From assembly GCA_025057645.1 (NCBI GenBank), contig JANXBJ010000001.1:244357-308356 (forward strand): a stretch of DNA of 64,000 nt, given 5' to 3'. Position numbers and translations under genes: made by a program. Under the pieces are notes generated by a model that saw only the letters and a program-made list of their open reading frames with translations, had not been told where the DNA came from and ran no database searches. The DNA comes from Anaerolineales bacterium. Its GTDB lineage: Bacteria; Chloroflexota; Anaerolineae; Anaerolineales; UBA4823. Positions 33,419-41,863 of this stretch are shown in pieces. Numbering within the stretch: position 1 is the stretch's first letter; each line of letters begins with the position of its first letter.

Positions 33419-34744
33419 ATGAAATGTATTGTGAGAAGCGGAAAACCTCTTCGGGGTCGCATCCATCTCCCCGGGGATAAGTCCCTTTCCCATCGAGCAA
33501 TTTTGTTCTCTGCGCTGGCGGAAGGGGAGAGCGAAATCGAAAATGTCTTGCTAGCAGGGGTGACCAGGCCCATGCTCGAGGCATTGACGGCTTTTGGAGT
33601 GGGTTGGTCTTTGGTCGATCGACGCCTGACTGTCAATGGTAGAGGGTTGGAAGGCTGGCAGAGCCCAGGTACAGTGATTGATTGTGGCAATTCAGCAACG
33701 ACGATGCGGCTGCTCGCCGGAGCAATGGCGGCGACCAACGTGAGCGGTATACTGGATGGCACAGCCGGCCTAAGGCGGCGACCGATGGACCGCATTGTCA
33801 GACCCCTCCAGAGGATGGGCGTTGACATCCGATCTACAGAGGGTTTTGCTCCATTATTCCTGAGTCGCTCAGAACGGCCCCTACGGGGCATGGAACACGA
33901 GCTTTCGGTTGCCAGCGCGCAAGTGAAGACCGGCTTAATCTTGGCGGCATTAGTGGCAGATTCGCCTACTCATATTTACGAGCCCGCCCGCTCCCGCGAC
34001 CACACCGAGCGGATGCTTCGTAGTATGGGGGCTGAGATTGAGACGGGTCCGGTTGAGGGTGGGCGTTACGTTTACCAAACCCGAGTCCGCCCCTTGAGTA
34101 GCTCGCTAAAGCCGCTTCGCATGCGTCTGCCCGGGGATGTCTCGTCGGCCGCTTTCTTTGTAGTGAGCGGTCTGGTAGTCCCTGACTCGGAGATCGAGAT
34201 CGAAAATGTGGGGCTAAATCCCACCCGCACCGGGCTGTTGGACACTTTGCTCGAGATGCAGGCAATTCTCGAAGCTGAAGAGACAAGCGTGGAAGGGGGA
34301 GAGCCTTGTGGTCGCATCCGTGTGCGTTTTTCTTCCTTGAACGCAAGCAAGGTGAGCGGTGAGCGAGTGGTGCGAATGATCGATGAGTTCCCGGTATTGG
34401 GCGTAGCTGCGGCTTACGCCAGAGGCGAAACGCTCGTCGCCGATGCGCAAGAGTTGCGCTATAAGGAGTCGGACCGGATTGCAAGATTATGTCAAGAGCT
34501 GAGGAAATTGGGGGTGGAAGCGACTGAAACTCAGGATGGCTTTCGGATTGTCGGTAAAGGGAGGGTGGAAGGGGGAACTGTCGAAGCTCACGGTGATCAT
34601 CGCTTGGCAATGGCGCTGATCGTTGCCGGTCTGGCTTCAAAGGAGCCGGTGGTCGTCAACGGTGCAGAGGTGGTCGGTGAATCTTTGCCGGAATTTATCC
34701 CTCTCCTGCGCTCTTTAGGGGCAGAAGTGCTTTGTGAAGACTAA
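33419..34744 (+). CDS. aroA: EPSP synthase (3-phosphoshikimate 1-carboxyvinyltransferase)
   Basis: 441 residues from the ATG at 33419, after an AGAAGGAA site. The start PLRGRIHLPGDKSLSHRAILFSALAEG, the DCGNSATTMRLLAG and LRRRPMDRIVRPLQRMG motifs, RSRDHTERML and DHRLAMALIVAGL are all diagnostic. It transfers enolpyruvyl from PEP to shikimate-3-phosphate. The DCGNSATTMRLL loop has the class II-like Ala/Thr pattern, so glyphosate sensitivity is not obvious from sequence. Confidence 0.96.
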   Translation: MKCIVRSGKPLRGRIHLPGDKSLSHRAILFSALAEGESEIENVLLAGVTRPMLEALTAFGVGWSLVDRRLTVNGRGLEGWQSPGTVIDCGNSATTMRLLAGAMAATNVSGILDGTAGLRRRPMDRIVRPLQRMGVDIRSTEGFAPLFLSRSERPLRGMEHELSVASAQVKTGLILAALVADSPTHIYEPARSRDHTERMLRSMGAEIETGPVEGGRYVYQTRVRPLSSSLKPLRMRLPGDVSSAAFFVVSGLVVPDSEIEIENVGLNPTRTGLLDTLLEMQAILEAEETSVEGGEPCGRIRVRFSSLNASKVSGERVVRMIDEFPVLGVAAAYARGETLVADAQELRYKESDRIARLCQELRKLGVEATETQDGFRIVGKGRVEGGTVEAHGDHRLAMALIVAGLASKEPVVVNGAEVVGESLPEFIPLLRSLGAEVLCED

Positions 34745-34749
34745 GAAAG

Positions 34750-35634
34750 ATGGCTTACCGCTTTGGCTTGCTTGGGTACCCTTTGACCTATAGCCTTTCT
34801 CCTTATATCCATCAGGTGTTTCTAGAGGAGTGTGGCTTCCGAGGCGAGTATGAGCTAATTCCTATTGCGGTTGATGAACAGCTTGCCCAGCGACTTCAAA
34901 CCATTTTGGCAAGAATGCGCCAAGGAGAGTATGATGGGCTGAATGTGACCATTCCGCATAAGCAAGCTGTCAAAGGGTTTTTAGACTCTCTGGATGAAGA
35001 AGCAAAGGCGGTTGGTGCAGTGAATACGATTTACCGCCAGCACCCTCTTCTGGTGGGAACTAACACCGACGTGGAGGGTTTTTTGGTGGATCTGGAGAGG
35101 GGGATGCCCTTGGATGCGGGAGGGACGGCTCTGATCCTCGGCGCGGGCGGCGCAGCGCGAGCTGTGGCCTTTGGCTTGCTATCCAAGGGGTGGCGAGTCT
35201 TGATTGCGGCGCGGCGCCTTGCCCAAGCCCAGGAGGTCGTTTGCAATTTGCTCTCCCATCAGGACGTGAAAATGGAGCGGATAAAGGCCCTTCCTTTGAG
35301 CCATGAAATGGAACTCCCTCCGGAGGATTGGCAAGAGCTACGCTTGGTGGTTAATGCCACTCCCTTAGGGACGAAAGGACTGGAGCAGGGCTCGCCCCTC
35401 CCCTCCAAATTTCGTTGCCCTCGGAACACTTGTTTCTACGACTTGGTTTATAATCCGCCTGAAACGACTTTTTTGCGGCAAGCCCGGGAGCGAGGATGCT
35501 CTGCTCGGAATGGCCTAGGAATGTTGATCCATCAAGCTGCATTAGCCTTCGAGCATTGGACAGGCTGTAAGATTGCGGTCACGCCGCAACTTGAAGCCCG
35601 GATCATGGCGAGGATTTGGCAAGATGAGAATTGA
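34750..35634 (+). CDS. aroE: Shikimate dehydrogenase
   Basis: 294 residues. The substrate-binding start FGLLGYPLTYSLSPYIHQVF, the catalytic NVTIPHKQAVKGFLD (Lys in PHK), GAVNTIYR, NTDVEGF, the NADP-binding LILGAGGAARAVAFGL and NATPLG complete the AroE pattern. It reduces 3-dehydroshikimate to shikimate. The gene starts 5 bases after aroA and overlaps the aminotransferase by 11 bases. Confidence 0.96.
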   Translation: MAYRFGLLGYPLTYSLSPYIHQVFLEECGFRGEYELIPIAVDEQLAQRLQTILARMRQGEYDGLNVTIPHKQAVKGFLDSLDEEAKAVGAVNTIYRQHPLLVGTNTDVEGFLVDLERGMPLDAGGTALILGAGGAARAVAFGLLSKGWRVLIAARRLAQAQEVVCNLLSHQDVKMERIKALPLSHEMELPPEDWQELRLVVNATPLGTKGLEQGSPLPSKFRCPRNTCFYDLVYNPPETTFLRQARERGCSARNGLGMLIHQAALAFEHWTGCKIAVTPQLEARIMARIWQDEN

Positions 35635-36796
35635 AGCTGCGACACGAATGCAAACCCTGAGCACACAATTTTTTGCCGGCCTATCTGCGCGGATAGCCGC
35701 TCTGGAGGCTCAAGGGAACAGGGTAATCCGCTTGGATATCGGCTCTCCAGATTTACCACCTCCCTCTCCGATCTTGGATGCCCTTTACCGTTCGGCAAAC
35801 CGATCGGATACGCACGGATATCAACCCCACCGCGGAAGCGAGGCGTTGTTAAACGCTTGGTCGTATATGTATCGAAGTGCATATGGGGTCGAGATCGACC
35901 CAAAAAGCGAAGTGGTGCCCCTATTGGGTTCAAAAGAGGGTATCTTTCATTTCGTCCAAGCTTTCGTGAACCCAGGTGATGTAGTGTTGATTCCGGACCC
36001 GGGTTACCTAACGTACGAAGCAGCCGCTCGCTTTGCCGGAGGCGAAGTGTATCGCATGCCTCTACTCCCTGAAAACAACTTCTTGCCCGACTTTGAAGCC
36101 ATTCCCGCCGAAGTGGCTAGGCGGGCGAAACTGATGTGGCTCAACTATCCGAACAACCCAACGGCTGCTACGGCAACCCGCGAGTTCTTTGAGCGTGCTG
36201 TTGAATTCGCAAAAGGATATCAGATTTTGGTTTGTCACGATGCAGCCTATTCTCAGGTCACTTTTGATGGCTACCGATCTCCCTCAATTTTCGAAGTTGA
36301 TCGGGAAAAGGAGGTTGCGATTGAGTTTAACACCTTATCGAAGTCGCATAATATGGCAGGCTGGCGGGTGGGGGCTGCGCTTGGGAATGCAGAGACCTTA
36401 AAGACCCTTTACACCCTAAAGACCCAAGTAGACTCGGGACACTTCCGGCCAATTCTGGATGCGGCAGTCCAGGCGATGACGGGGGACCAAGGGTGGTTGC
36501 AAGAACGCAATCAGGTCTATCAGCGCCGGCGCGATCTGATTGTCGATGCCCTCAGGCGGGTTGGCGTCGAGGTGCGTGTTCCTCTGGCTTCGCTTTATGT
36601 TTGGATGCCTTTGCCAAGCGGCTGGAAGAGCGAGGAGTTTTGCCAAAGGTTGCTAGAGGAAGCGCATGTCAGTATTACCCCAGGTACGGTATTCGGCAAA
36701 TATGGCGAGGGCTCGGCACGCATTTGCTTTTGTTTGGCAGATGATCTAATCGTGGAGGCGATGGAACGCCTCACGCAGTGGATGAAGAAACTATGA
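35624..36796 (+). CDS. Class I/II PLP aminotransferase, aromatic amino acid or LL-DAP type
   Basis: 390 residues from the ATG at 35624; MQTL at 35648 is a later alternative. The PLP-fold motifs VIRLDIGSPDLPPP, LLGSKEGIFHF, WLNYPNNPTAA, CHDAAYSQVTFDG and the Schiff-base Lys in FNTLSKSHNMAGWRVG identify the aminotransferase I/II family close to LL-diaminopimelate aminotransferase-like proteins. Its place inside the aro operon, right after aroE and before aroC, favours a role in the last transamination to Phe/Tyr. That role is inferred from context. Confidence 0.88.
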   Translation: MRIEAATRMQTLSTQFFAGLSARIAALEAQGNRVIRLDIGSPDLPPPSPILDALYRSANRSDTHGYQPHRGSEALLNAWSYMYRSAYGVEIDPKSEVVPLLGSKEGIFHFVQAFVNPGDVVLIPDPGYLTYEAAARFAGGEVYRMPLLPENNFLPDFEAIPAEVARRAKLMWLNYPNNPTAATATREFFERAVEFAKGYQILVCHDAAYSQVTFDGYRSPSIFEVDREKEVAIEFNTLSKSHNMAGWRVGAALGNAETLKTLYTLKTQVDSGHFRPILDAAVQAMTGDQGWLQERNQVYQRRRDLIVDALRRVGVEVRVPLASLYVWMPLPSGWKSEEFCQRLLEEAHVSITPGTVFGKYGEGSARICFCLADDLIVEAMERLTQWMKKL

Positions 36797-37962
36797 GCTT
36801 GCGGTTCTTAACTGCTGGCGAATCGCATGGCCCTGCCCTAGTTGCCATTTTAGAAGGCATTCCCGCTGGTTTGCCCTTGGATTTGGAATTTATCAATCGG
36901 GAATTGAAGCGTCGTCAAGTGGGGTATGGCGCTGGACCACGGATGAAACTGGAAGAGGACCGTGCGGTTTTTCTGAGCGGAATCATGGAGGGGAGGACGA
37001 TCGGTGCTCCGTTGGCGATCCTGATTGAGAATTTAGACCATAGTCGTTGGAAAGGGAAAGCGATCGAGGCCATGACCATCCCGCGGCCCGGTCATGCCGA
37101 CCTCACTGCGACCTTGAAATACGGCTATCGGGACTTGCGTCCGGCGCTAGAAAGGGCTTCGGCTCGGGAGACCGCAGCAAGAGTTGCAGTGGGCGCGGTA
37201 TGTAAGTTATACTTGCGTCAATTTGACATCCGTGTTGAGGGGTATGTGTGTTCGATCGCCGAAATTGAAGCGCAGGTCGGTGACCTACCTTTGGAGAAGC
37301 GGTTTGAGCTTTCTGAGAGGTCGCCTCTCCGGTGTCCTGATGAAAGTGCGGCCCAGGCAATGCAAGAGCGCATTCGGCGGGCGATGGTAGAGAAGGAGAC
37401 GCTCGGTGGGGTTCTGGAGGTAATTGTCTTCGGAGCGCCACCCGGGCTGGGCTCGCATGTGCAGTGGGATCGCCGACTGGAGGCTCGGTTGGGTGCTGCC
37501 TTGTTGAGCATTCAGGCCATAAAAGGAGTGGAGATCGGGCCGGCCTTTGCGAATACCCGCCTTAGCGGCACGCAGGCCCAAGATGGGATCTTCCTAGAAG
37601 AAAAGCGTCTCGTGCGACGCACCCACCGCAGCGGGGGAATCGAGGGTGGAATCTCAACCGGCGAGCCAATTCTCGTGCGGGCTGCTATGAAACCAATTGC
37701 CACCACTCTAACCCCTCAACCTTCCGTGGATTTATTGAAGGGGGAAGAGACTTTCACCCGTTACGAGCGCTCCGATTTTTGCCCGGTGCCACGCGCAGTG
37801 CCGATCCTCGAGGCGATGGTTGCCTATGTGATCGCCGATGCCCTAATCGAAAAGTTGGGCGGCGACTCACTCCAAGAGCAATTGCAACGCTTTGCGCAAT
37901 TGCCCAAAATGACCCTTGATCACTTCTCTCTGGAGGGGAGCAAGCATCTCTTTTGGGAATGA
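36793..37962 (+). CDS. aroC: Chorismate synthase
   Basis: 389 residues from the ATG at 36793 (ATGA overlap). LRFLTAGESHGPALVAILEGIPAGLPL, the RRQVGYGAGPRMKLEEDRAVFLSGI segment, PRPGHADLTATLKYGYRDLRPALERASARETAARVA and RTHRSGGIEGGISTGEPI are diagnostic. The FMN-dependent enzyme eliminates phosphate from EPSP to give chorismate. It ends in an ATGA overlap with the aroK-aroB fusion. Confidence 0.97.
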   Translation: MSLRFLTAGESHGPALVAILEGIPAGLPLDLEFINRELKRRQVGYGAGPRMKLEEDRAVFLSGIMEGRTIGAPLAILIENLDHSRWKGKAIEAMTIPRPGHADLTATLKYGYRDLRPALERASARETAARVAVGAVCKLYLRQFDIRVEGYVCSIAEIEAQVGDLPLEKRFELSERSPLRCPDESAAQAMQERIRRAMVEKETLGGVLEVIVFGAPPGLGSHVQWDRRLEARLGAALLSIQAIKGVEIGPAFANTRLSGTQAQDGIFLEEKRLVRRTHRSGGIEGGISTGEPILVRAAMKPIATTLTPQPSVDLLKGEETFTRYERSDFCPVPRAVPILEAMVAYVIADALIEKLGGDSLQEQLQRFAQLPKMTLDHFSLEGSKHLFWE

Positions 37963-39542
37963 TGAACATTTACCTTTATGGTCCTCCGGCTTCGGGAAAA
38001 TCCACTGTGGGCGCCCGGCTGGCGGAACGTACCGGCCTTGCCTTTGTCGACCTAGATGAGCTAATTGAACGTAGTGCAGGTCAGAGTATTCCCCAAATCT
38101 TTGAGCGAGAAGGGGAGCAAGGATTTCGTAAACGTGAACGCGAGGCGTTGCGACGGGTGGCGGCTGCCACAAACCAAGTGGTCGCCTTGGGCGGCGGTGC
38201 CCTGCTCGACTTCAGGAATCGCAAGCTATGCGAGCAGAGTGGGAAAGTCTTTTGTTTACGGGCGAGTTACCCCGCCCTTCTGCGACGTCTGAGCTTGGAT
38301 CGAAACCAACGTCCGCTGTTGGCAGAAGATGCCGCAGTTCAGCTCGAGAGATTATTGAGTGAGCGCTTGCCCCATTACTTGTCTTTTGAATCCCAAATCG
38401 AAGTTGAGGCTCGCTCAGTCGAGGAGATTGTATGGGAGATTCAGCTAAAAGTGGGAATGTTTCGGGTGCAGGGCATGGGAGCAGACTACCCAGTGCGTAT
38501 TCAGAGCGGTGGACGATATAAGTTAGGCCAAATTCTACGCCAACAAGGGTTCGAGGGCTTGGCTTTCATCCTGAGCGATGAAAATGTAGCAAAGCATTAC
38601 CTCCGCGATGTAGAGCAAGCTCTTCACTCCGAAGGAATACGCTCTCATGCGATGATCCTCCCCGCTGGTGAGCAGACCAAAAATATTCACACCCTTCAGG
38701 AAGTTTGGACGGAGATGATCAGGGCGGGCGTTGACCGGACAAGCTGGCTAGTCGCTCTGGGCGGTGGAGTGATCGGCGATATTGGTGGCTTTGCTGCGGC
38801 TACTTATATGCGCGGTATCCCTTGGGTTGTGCTCCCCACAACCTTGCTGGCGATGGCTGATGCTAGCTTGGGAGGCAAGACCGGAGTGGATTTGGCCCAA
38901 GGAAAGAACCTTGTCGGTGCTTTTCATGCTCCACGCTTGGTCTTGGCTGACTTGGAAACCTTGGCCACTTTGCCGGAAGCCGAGTGGCGGGCCGGCATGG
39001 CCGAAGTGGTGAAAGCAGGGGTTATCGGTGATGCATACCTGTTTGAAGTTTGTGAGAGTGGGGAAGATGGGGTGCGTGGGAGAATGGCGGAGCTCTTGCC
39101 TCGGGCGATGGGGGTCAAGATCAAAGTGATCGAAGAAGATCCCTATGAACGCGGCAGACGGGCCGCACTAAATTTTGGGCATACAGTTGCTCATGCTATT
39201 GAAACGCTTTCAGGTTATCGAATTTTGCACGGCTTTGCGGTGGCGATGGGAATGGTTGCCGAAGCTCAGCTTGCCTACCAGATCGGTCTGGCACCGATGG
39301 AAATCAAAGAGCGTATCGAGGCAGCTCTGCGAGGCTTGGGGTTACCCACCCGCCTGCCTCGGCGCTTTGCACCTCAGGCGGTTCTGCAGGCCATGCAGGC
39401 CGATAAGAAGAAACAGCTGGGCGAATTGCGCTTTGCCTTACCAGAGCGAATCGGTTTTGTGCGGGTGGGCATCCGTCTCTCCGAAGAAGAGGAGCTGCTC
39501 GAAGCGCTCCGAGTTTGTCAGGAGGAAGGAACACTAGGATGA
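37959..39542 (+). CDS. aroKB: Bifunctional shikimate kinase / 3-dehydroquinate synthase
   Basis: 527 residues from ATG-ATG at 37959. Residues 1-165 are shikimate kinase: P-loop GPPASGKST (8-16), VDLDELIE, FRKREREAL and ALGGGALLD. Residues from about 170 are dehydroquinate synthase: LPAGEQTKN, ALGGGVIGDIGGFAAATYMRGI, VPTTLLAMADAS-type LPTTLLAMADASLGGKTGVDL, and the LNFGHTVAHAIE metal site. The kinase phosphorylates shikimate and the synthase makes 3-dehydroquinate from DAHP, so two separated pathway steps share one chain. Confidence 0.95.
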   Translation: MMNIYLYGPPASGKSTVGARLAERTGLAFVDLDELIERSAGQSIPQIFEREGEQGFRKREREALRRVAAATNQVVALGGGALLDFRNRKLCEQSGKVFCLRASYPALLRRLSLDRNQRPLLAEDAAVQLERLLSERLPHYLSFESQIEVEARSVEEIVWEIQLKVGMFRVQGMGADYPVRIQSGGRYKLGQILRQQGFEGLAFILSDENVAKHYLRDVEQALHSEGIRSHAMILPAGEQTKNIHTLQEVWTEMIRAGVDRTSWLVALGGGVIGDIGGFAAATYMRGIPWVVLPTTLLAMADASLGGKTGVDLAQGKNLVGAFHAPRLVLADLETLATLPEAEWRAGMAEVVKAGVIGDAYLFEVCESGEDGVRGRMAELLPRAMGVKIKVIEEDPYERGRRAALNFGHTVAHAIETLSGYRILHGFAVAMGMVAEAQLAYQIGLAPMEIKERIEAALRGLGLPTRLPRRFAPQAVLQAMQADKKKQLGELRFALPERIGFVRVGIRLSEEEELLEALRVCQEEGTLG

Positions 39543-39988
39543 GAGAGGTCCTTGTCTTACACGGTCCTAACCTCAATCTCTTGGGGCAACGAGAACCTCA
39601 AGTGTATGGGTCGCTGACACTGGAGGAGATCAACCGTCGGTTGATCGCCGAGGGGGAAAAGCTAGGGCTCAAAGTGCGTTGTTTTCAATCCAATTGCGAA
39701 GGGGTGCTAATCGATCAGTTGCAAGCAGCACAGAGCTGGGCTGCAGGAGTGGTCTTTAATCCAGGGGGCTATACCCATACTTCGGTAGCTTTGCGGGATG
39801 CGATCTCAGCTATTGGAATTCCGGTGATCGAAGTTCATCTTTCTAACGTTGATGCGCGCGAAGAATTTCGGCATCGCTCTCTAATATCTGGGGTATGCTG
39901 GGGGAAGATTTCGGGTTTTGGCTGGAAATCCTATTGGCTTGCTTTGCACGCCTTTGCCTTGCGCTTTCGCGAAGAGGAATTGCGATAA
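39539..39988 (+). CDS. aroQ: Type II 3-dehydroquinate dehydratase
   Basis: 149 residues from the ATG at 39539, again in an ATGA overlap. VLVLHGPNLNLLGQREPQVYG, CFQSNCEGVLIDQLQAA, FNPGGYTHTSVALRDAI and PVIEVHLSNVDAREEFRHRS are the type II signatures (the Tyr in QVYG and the His of EVHLSN are catalytic). It dehydrates 3-dehydroquinate to 3-dehydroshikimate, completing the shikimate set of the operon. Confidence 0.96.
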   Translation: MREVLVLHGPNLNLLGQREPQVYGSLTLEEINRRLIAEGEKLGLKVRCFQSNCEGVLIDQLQAAQSWAAGVVFNPGGYTHTSVALRDAISAIGIPVIEVHLSNVDAREEFRHRSLISGVCWGKISGFGWKSYWLALHAFALRFREEELR

Positions 39989-39998
39989 AATAAATTGA

Positions 39999-40943
39999 GT
40001 GAATATCCTAATTACCGGTGGAACAGGGTTCATCGGTCGAACCTTGGTGCGAAAGCTGGTGGAAGCTGGCCATCGGGTGCGATTGCTGATTCGGCCGGGC
40101 AGACATACCCCAAAGATGCCGAGAGATGTACCGGTTCAAATTGCCTTGGGCAGTGTGGTCGATGCGCGCGGGTTGCGTGCAGCGATGAGTGGAATGGAGG
40201 TGGTTGTTCACTTAGCCAGTGCAGAACGGCAAGGGGTATATGCCGACCTGATGCGCGTAGATATAAACGGAACCCGCCTTGTAGCGCAGATCGCCAAAGC
40301 AACCGGCGTCAAAAGATTGGTTTACTTAAGCCATTTGGGAGCTGATCGCTTCTCCGCTTTTCCGGTGAGTAAGGCAAAGGGACTGGCCGAGGAAGCGATC
40401 CGCACTTCTGGAGTTCGGTATACGATTTTTCGCTCCGGCGTAGCCTTTGGGAAAGGGGATATTCTGACGAGCGGTATTGCCCAACTCTTGAGTGCTATAC
40501 CGTTTTTGTTCTTTGTCCCCGGTGATGGTAAAGCCTTACTCCAACCGATCTGGGTTGAGGACCTATCGACAGTGATCACCTGGGCGATAGAGGACCCCCA
40601 AAGTACCGATCGAGTCTACGAAATCGGCGGGCCTGAGATGCTTAGTTTCTGCGAGATTGTGGAAACTGTCATGGAAGTACTGGGCCAGCGGAGACGATTT
40701 TTCTATCTGCCTCCCCCTCTGCTTAGAGGGGTAACGATCTTCTTAGAGACCAGCCTGCCTCGCTTTCCGGTTTCGGTATTTTGGTTGGATTATTTAGCGG
40801 TCAATCATGCTTGTGCTATCGATACCTTACCGCGTGTCTTTCAATTGAAGCCCAGCCGTCTTTCTCAGCGAATCGATTATCTGAAGGAGGTGAATTGGCG
40901 AAGAGTGTTCTGGAATCTCATTAGGGGTAAAGAGACAGGATGA
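39999..40943 (+). CDS. Atypical SDR, NDUFA9/NmrA-like NAD(P)-binding protein
   Basis: 314 residues from a GTG 10 bases after aroQ. The N-terminal ILITGGTGFIGRTLVRKLVEAGHRVRLLIR binds NAD(P), and VVHLASAE and RLVYLSHLGA follow. The YxxxK catalytic pair is not evident, typical of atypical SDRs such as complex I NDUFA9-like or quinone-related proteins. The co-directional spacing suggests it shares the aro transcript. Its substrate is unknown. Confidence 0.82.
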   Translation: MNILITGGTGFIGRTLVRKLVEAGHRVRLLIRPGRHTPKMPRDVPVQIALGSVVDARGLRAAMSGMEVVVHLASAERQGVYADLMRVDINGTRLVAQIAKATGVKRLVYLSHLGADRFSAFPVSKAKGLAEEAIRTSGVRYTIFRSGVAFGKGDILTSGIAQLLSAIPFLFFVPGDGKALLQPIWVEDLSTVITWAIEDPQSTDRVYEIGGPEMLSFCEIVETVMEVLGQRRRFFYLPPPLLRGVTIFLETSLPRFPVSVFWLDYLAVNHACAIDTLPRVFQLKPSRLSQRIDYLKEVNWRRVFWNLIRGKETG

Positions 40944-41863
40944 CCCAGAGGAAGTACCACCTGCGGATTCTCAGCGAACCTGAGGAGTTCTTAGCTGTCG
41001 AAGAGCTCCAACGCCTTATTTGGCCGGGGAGCGAAACGGAGGTGGTTCCCTCCCATTTGTTGATCTCGTCAGTCAAACATGGCGGGATCTGCATTGGTGC
41101 TTATGCGCCTGGGGACAATGACTCGAATCGGGATCATTTAGTCGGGTTTGTCTTCGGGATGCCGGCGATTTATCATACGCCGGATGGCCCGCGCCTGATG
41201 CATTATTCTCACATGTTGGGTGTGCATCCCAATTATCGAAATGAGGGCCTGGGGTTCTTGCTCAAGCGTGCTCAGTGGCAAATGGTCCGCAGGCAAGGTG
41301 TAGACCGGATTGCTTGGACTTATGATCCCTTGTTAAGCCGGAATGCCCACCTGAATATTGCGAAATTGGGTGCTGTGTGTAACACTTATCACTTCGATTA
41401 TTATGGCACTTTGCGAGATAGCCTAAATGCTGGAGTGCCCTCGGATCGGTTTGAAGTAGATTGGTGGGTACATTCACAACGGGTAAACCGCCGCTTGAGT
41501 CGCGAGGCGCGGCAGCCCTTGGACTTAGCCCATTACTTGGCTGCAGGGGCGGAAATTATCAATCCGAGCGGTTTGCGCTCCGATGGGTTGCCTTATCCGA
41601 GCAAAATCCGTTTTCCGTTCGATGTTCAGGTTTCTTCGCTGAAAGCGGAGGAGTATCCCGGAATTCTGCTCGTAGAAATCCCTTCCGATTATCCCCGGAT
41701 CAGAGAGGTTGATCTCAACTTAGCTATTGAATGGCGCTTACATACACGCCAAATCTTTCCGATCCTGTTCCAGCATGGTTATCTGGTCACCGACTTCATC
41801 TATTTGAAAGGGCATCCTGCGCGCAGCCTATATGTTCTGAGTCATGGAGAACACACCTTATGA
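40940..41863 (+). CDS. GNAT-family acetyltransferase (COG3375-like)
   Basis: 307 residues. The acetyl-CoA-binding region LMHYSHMLGVHPNYRNEGLGFLLKRAQWQ is a GNAT core, with LSRNAHLNIAKLGAVCNTYHFDYYG after it, and about 120 extra C-terminal residues. This long GNAT subgroup is often found beside menC/N-acylamino acid racemase genes, as here. The pair may process N-acylated amino acids. The start and end both use ATGA overlaps with neighbours. Confidence 0.85.
   Translation: MTQRKYHLRILSEPEEFLAVEELQRLIWPGSETEVVPSHLLISSVKHGGICIGAYAPGDNDSNRDHLVGFVFGMPAIYHTPDGPRLMHYSHMLGVHPNYRNEGLGFLLKRAQWQMVRRQGVDRIAWTYDPLLSRNAHLNIAKLGAVCNTYHFDYYGTLRDSLNAGVPSDRFEVDWWVHSQRVNRRLSREARQPLDLAHYLAAGAEIINPSGLRSDGLPYPSKIRFPFDVQVSSLKAEEYPGILLVEIPSDYPRIREVDLNLAIEWRLHTRQIFPILFQHGYLVTDFIYLKGHPARSLYVLSHGEHTL

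Noticed and set aside
37103-37706. Minus-strand ORFs inside aroC
   Set aside because: Shadow frames with Pro/Arg/Ser-rich, non-protein-like composition over a clearly identified gene.
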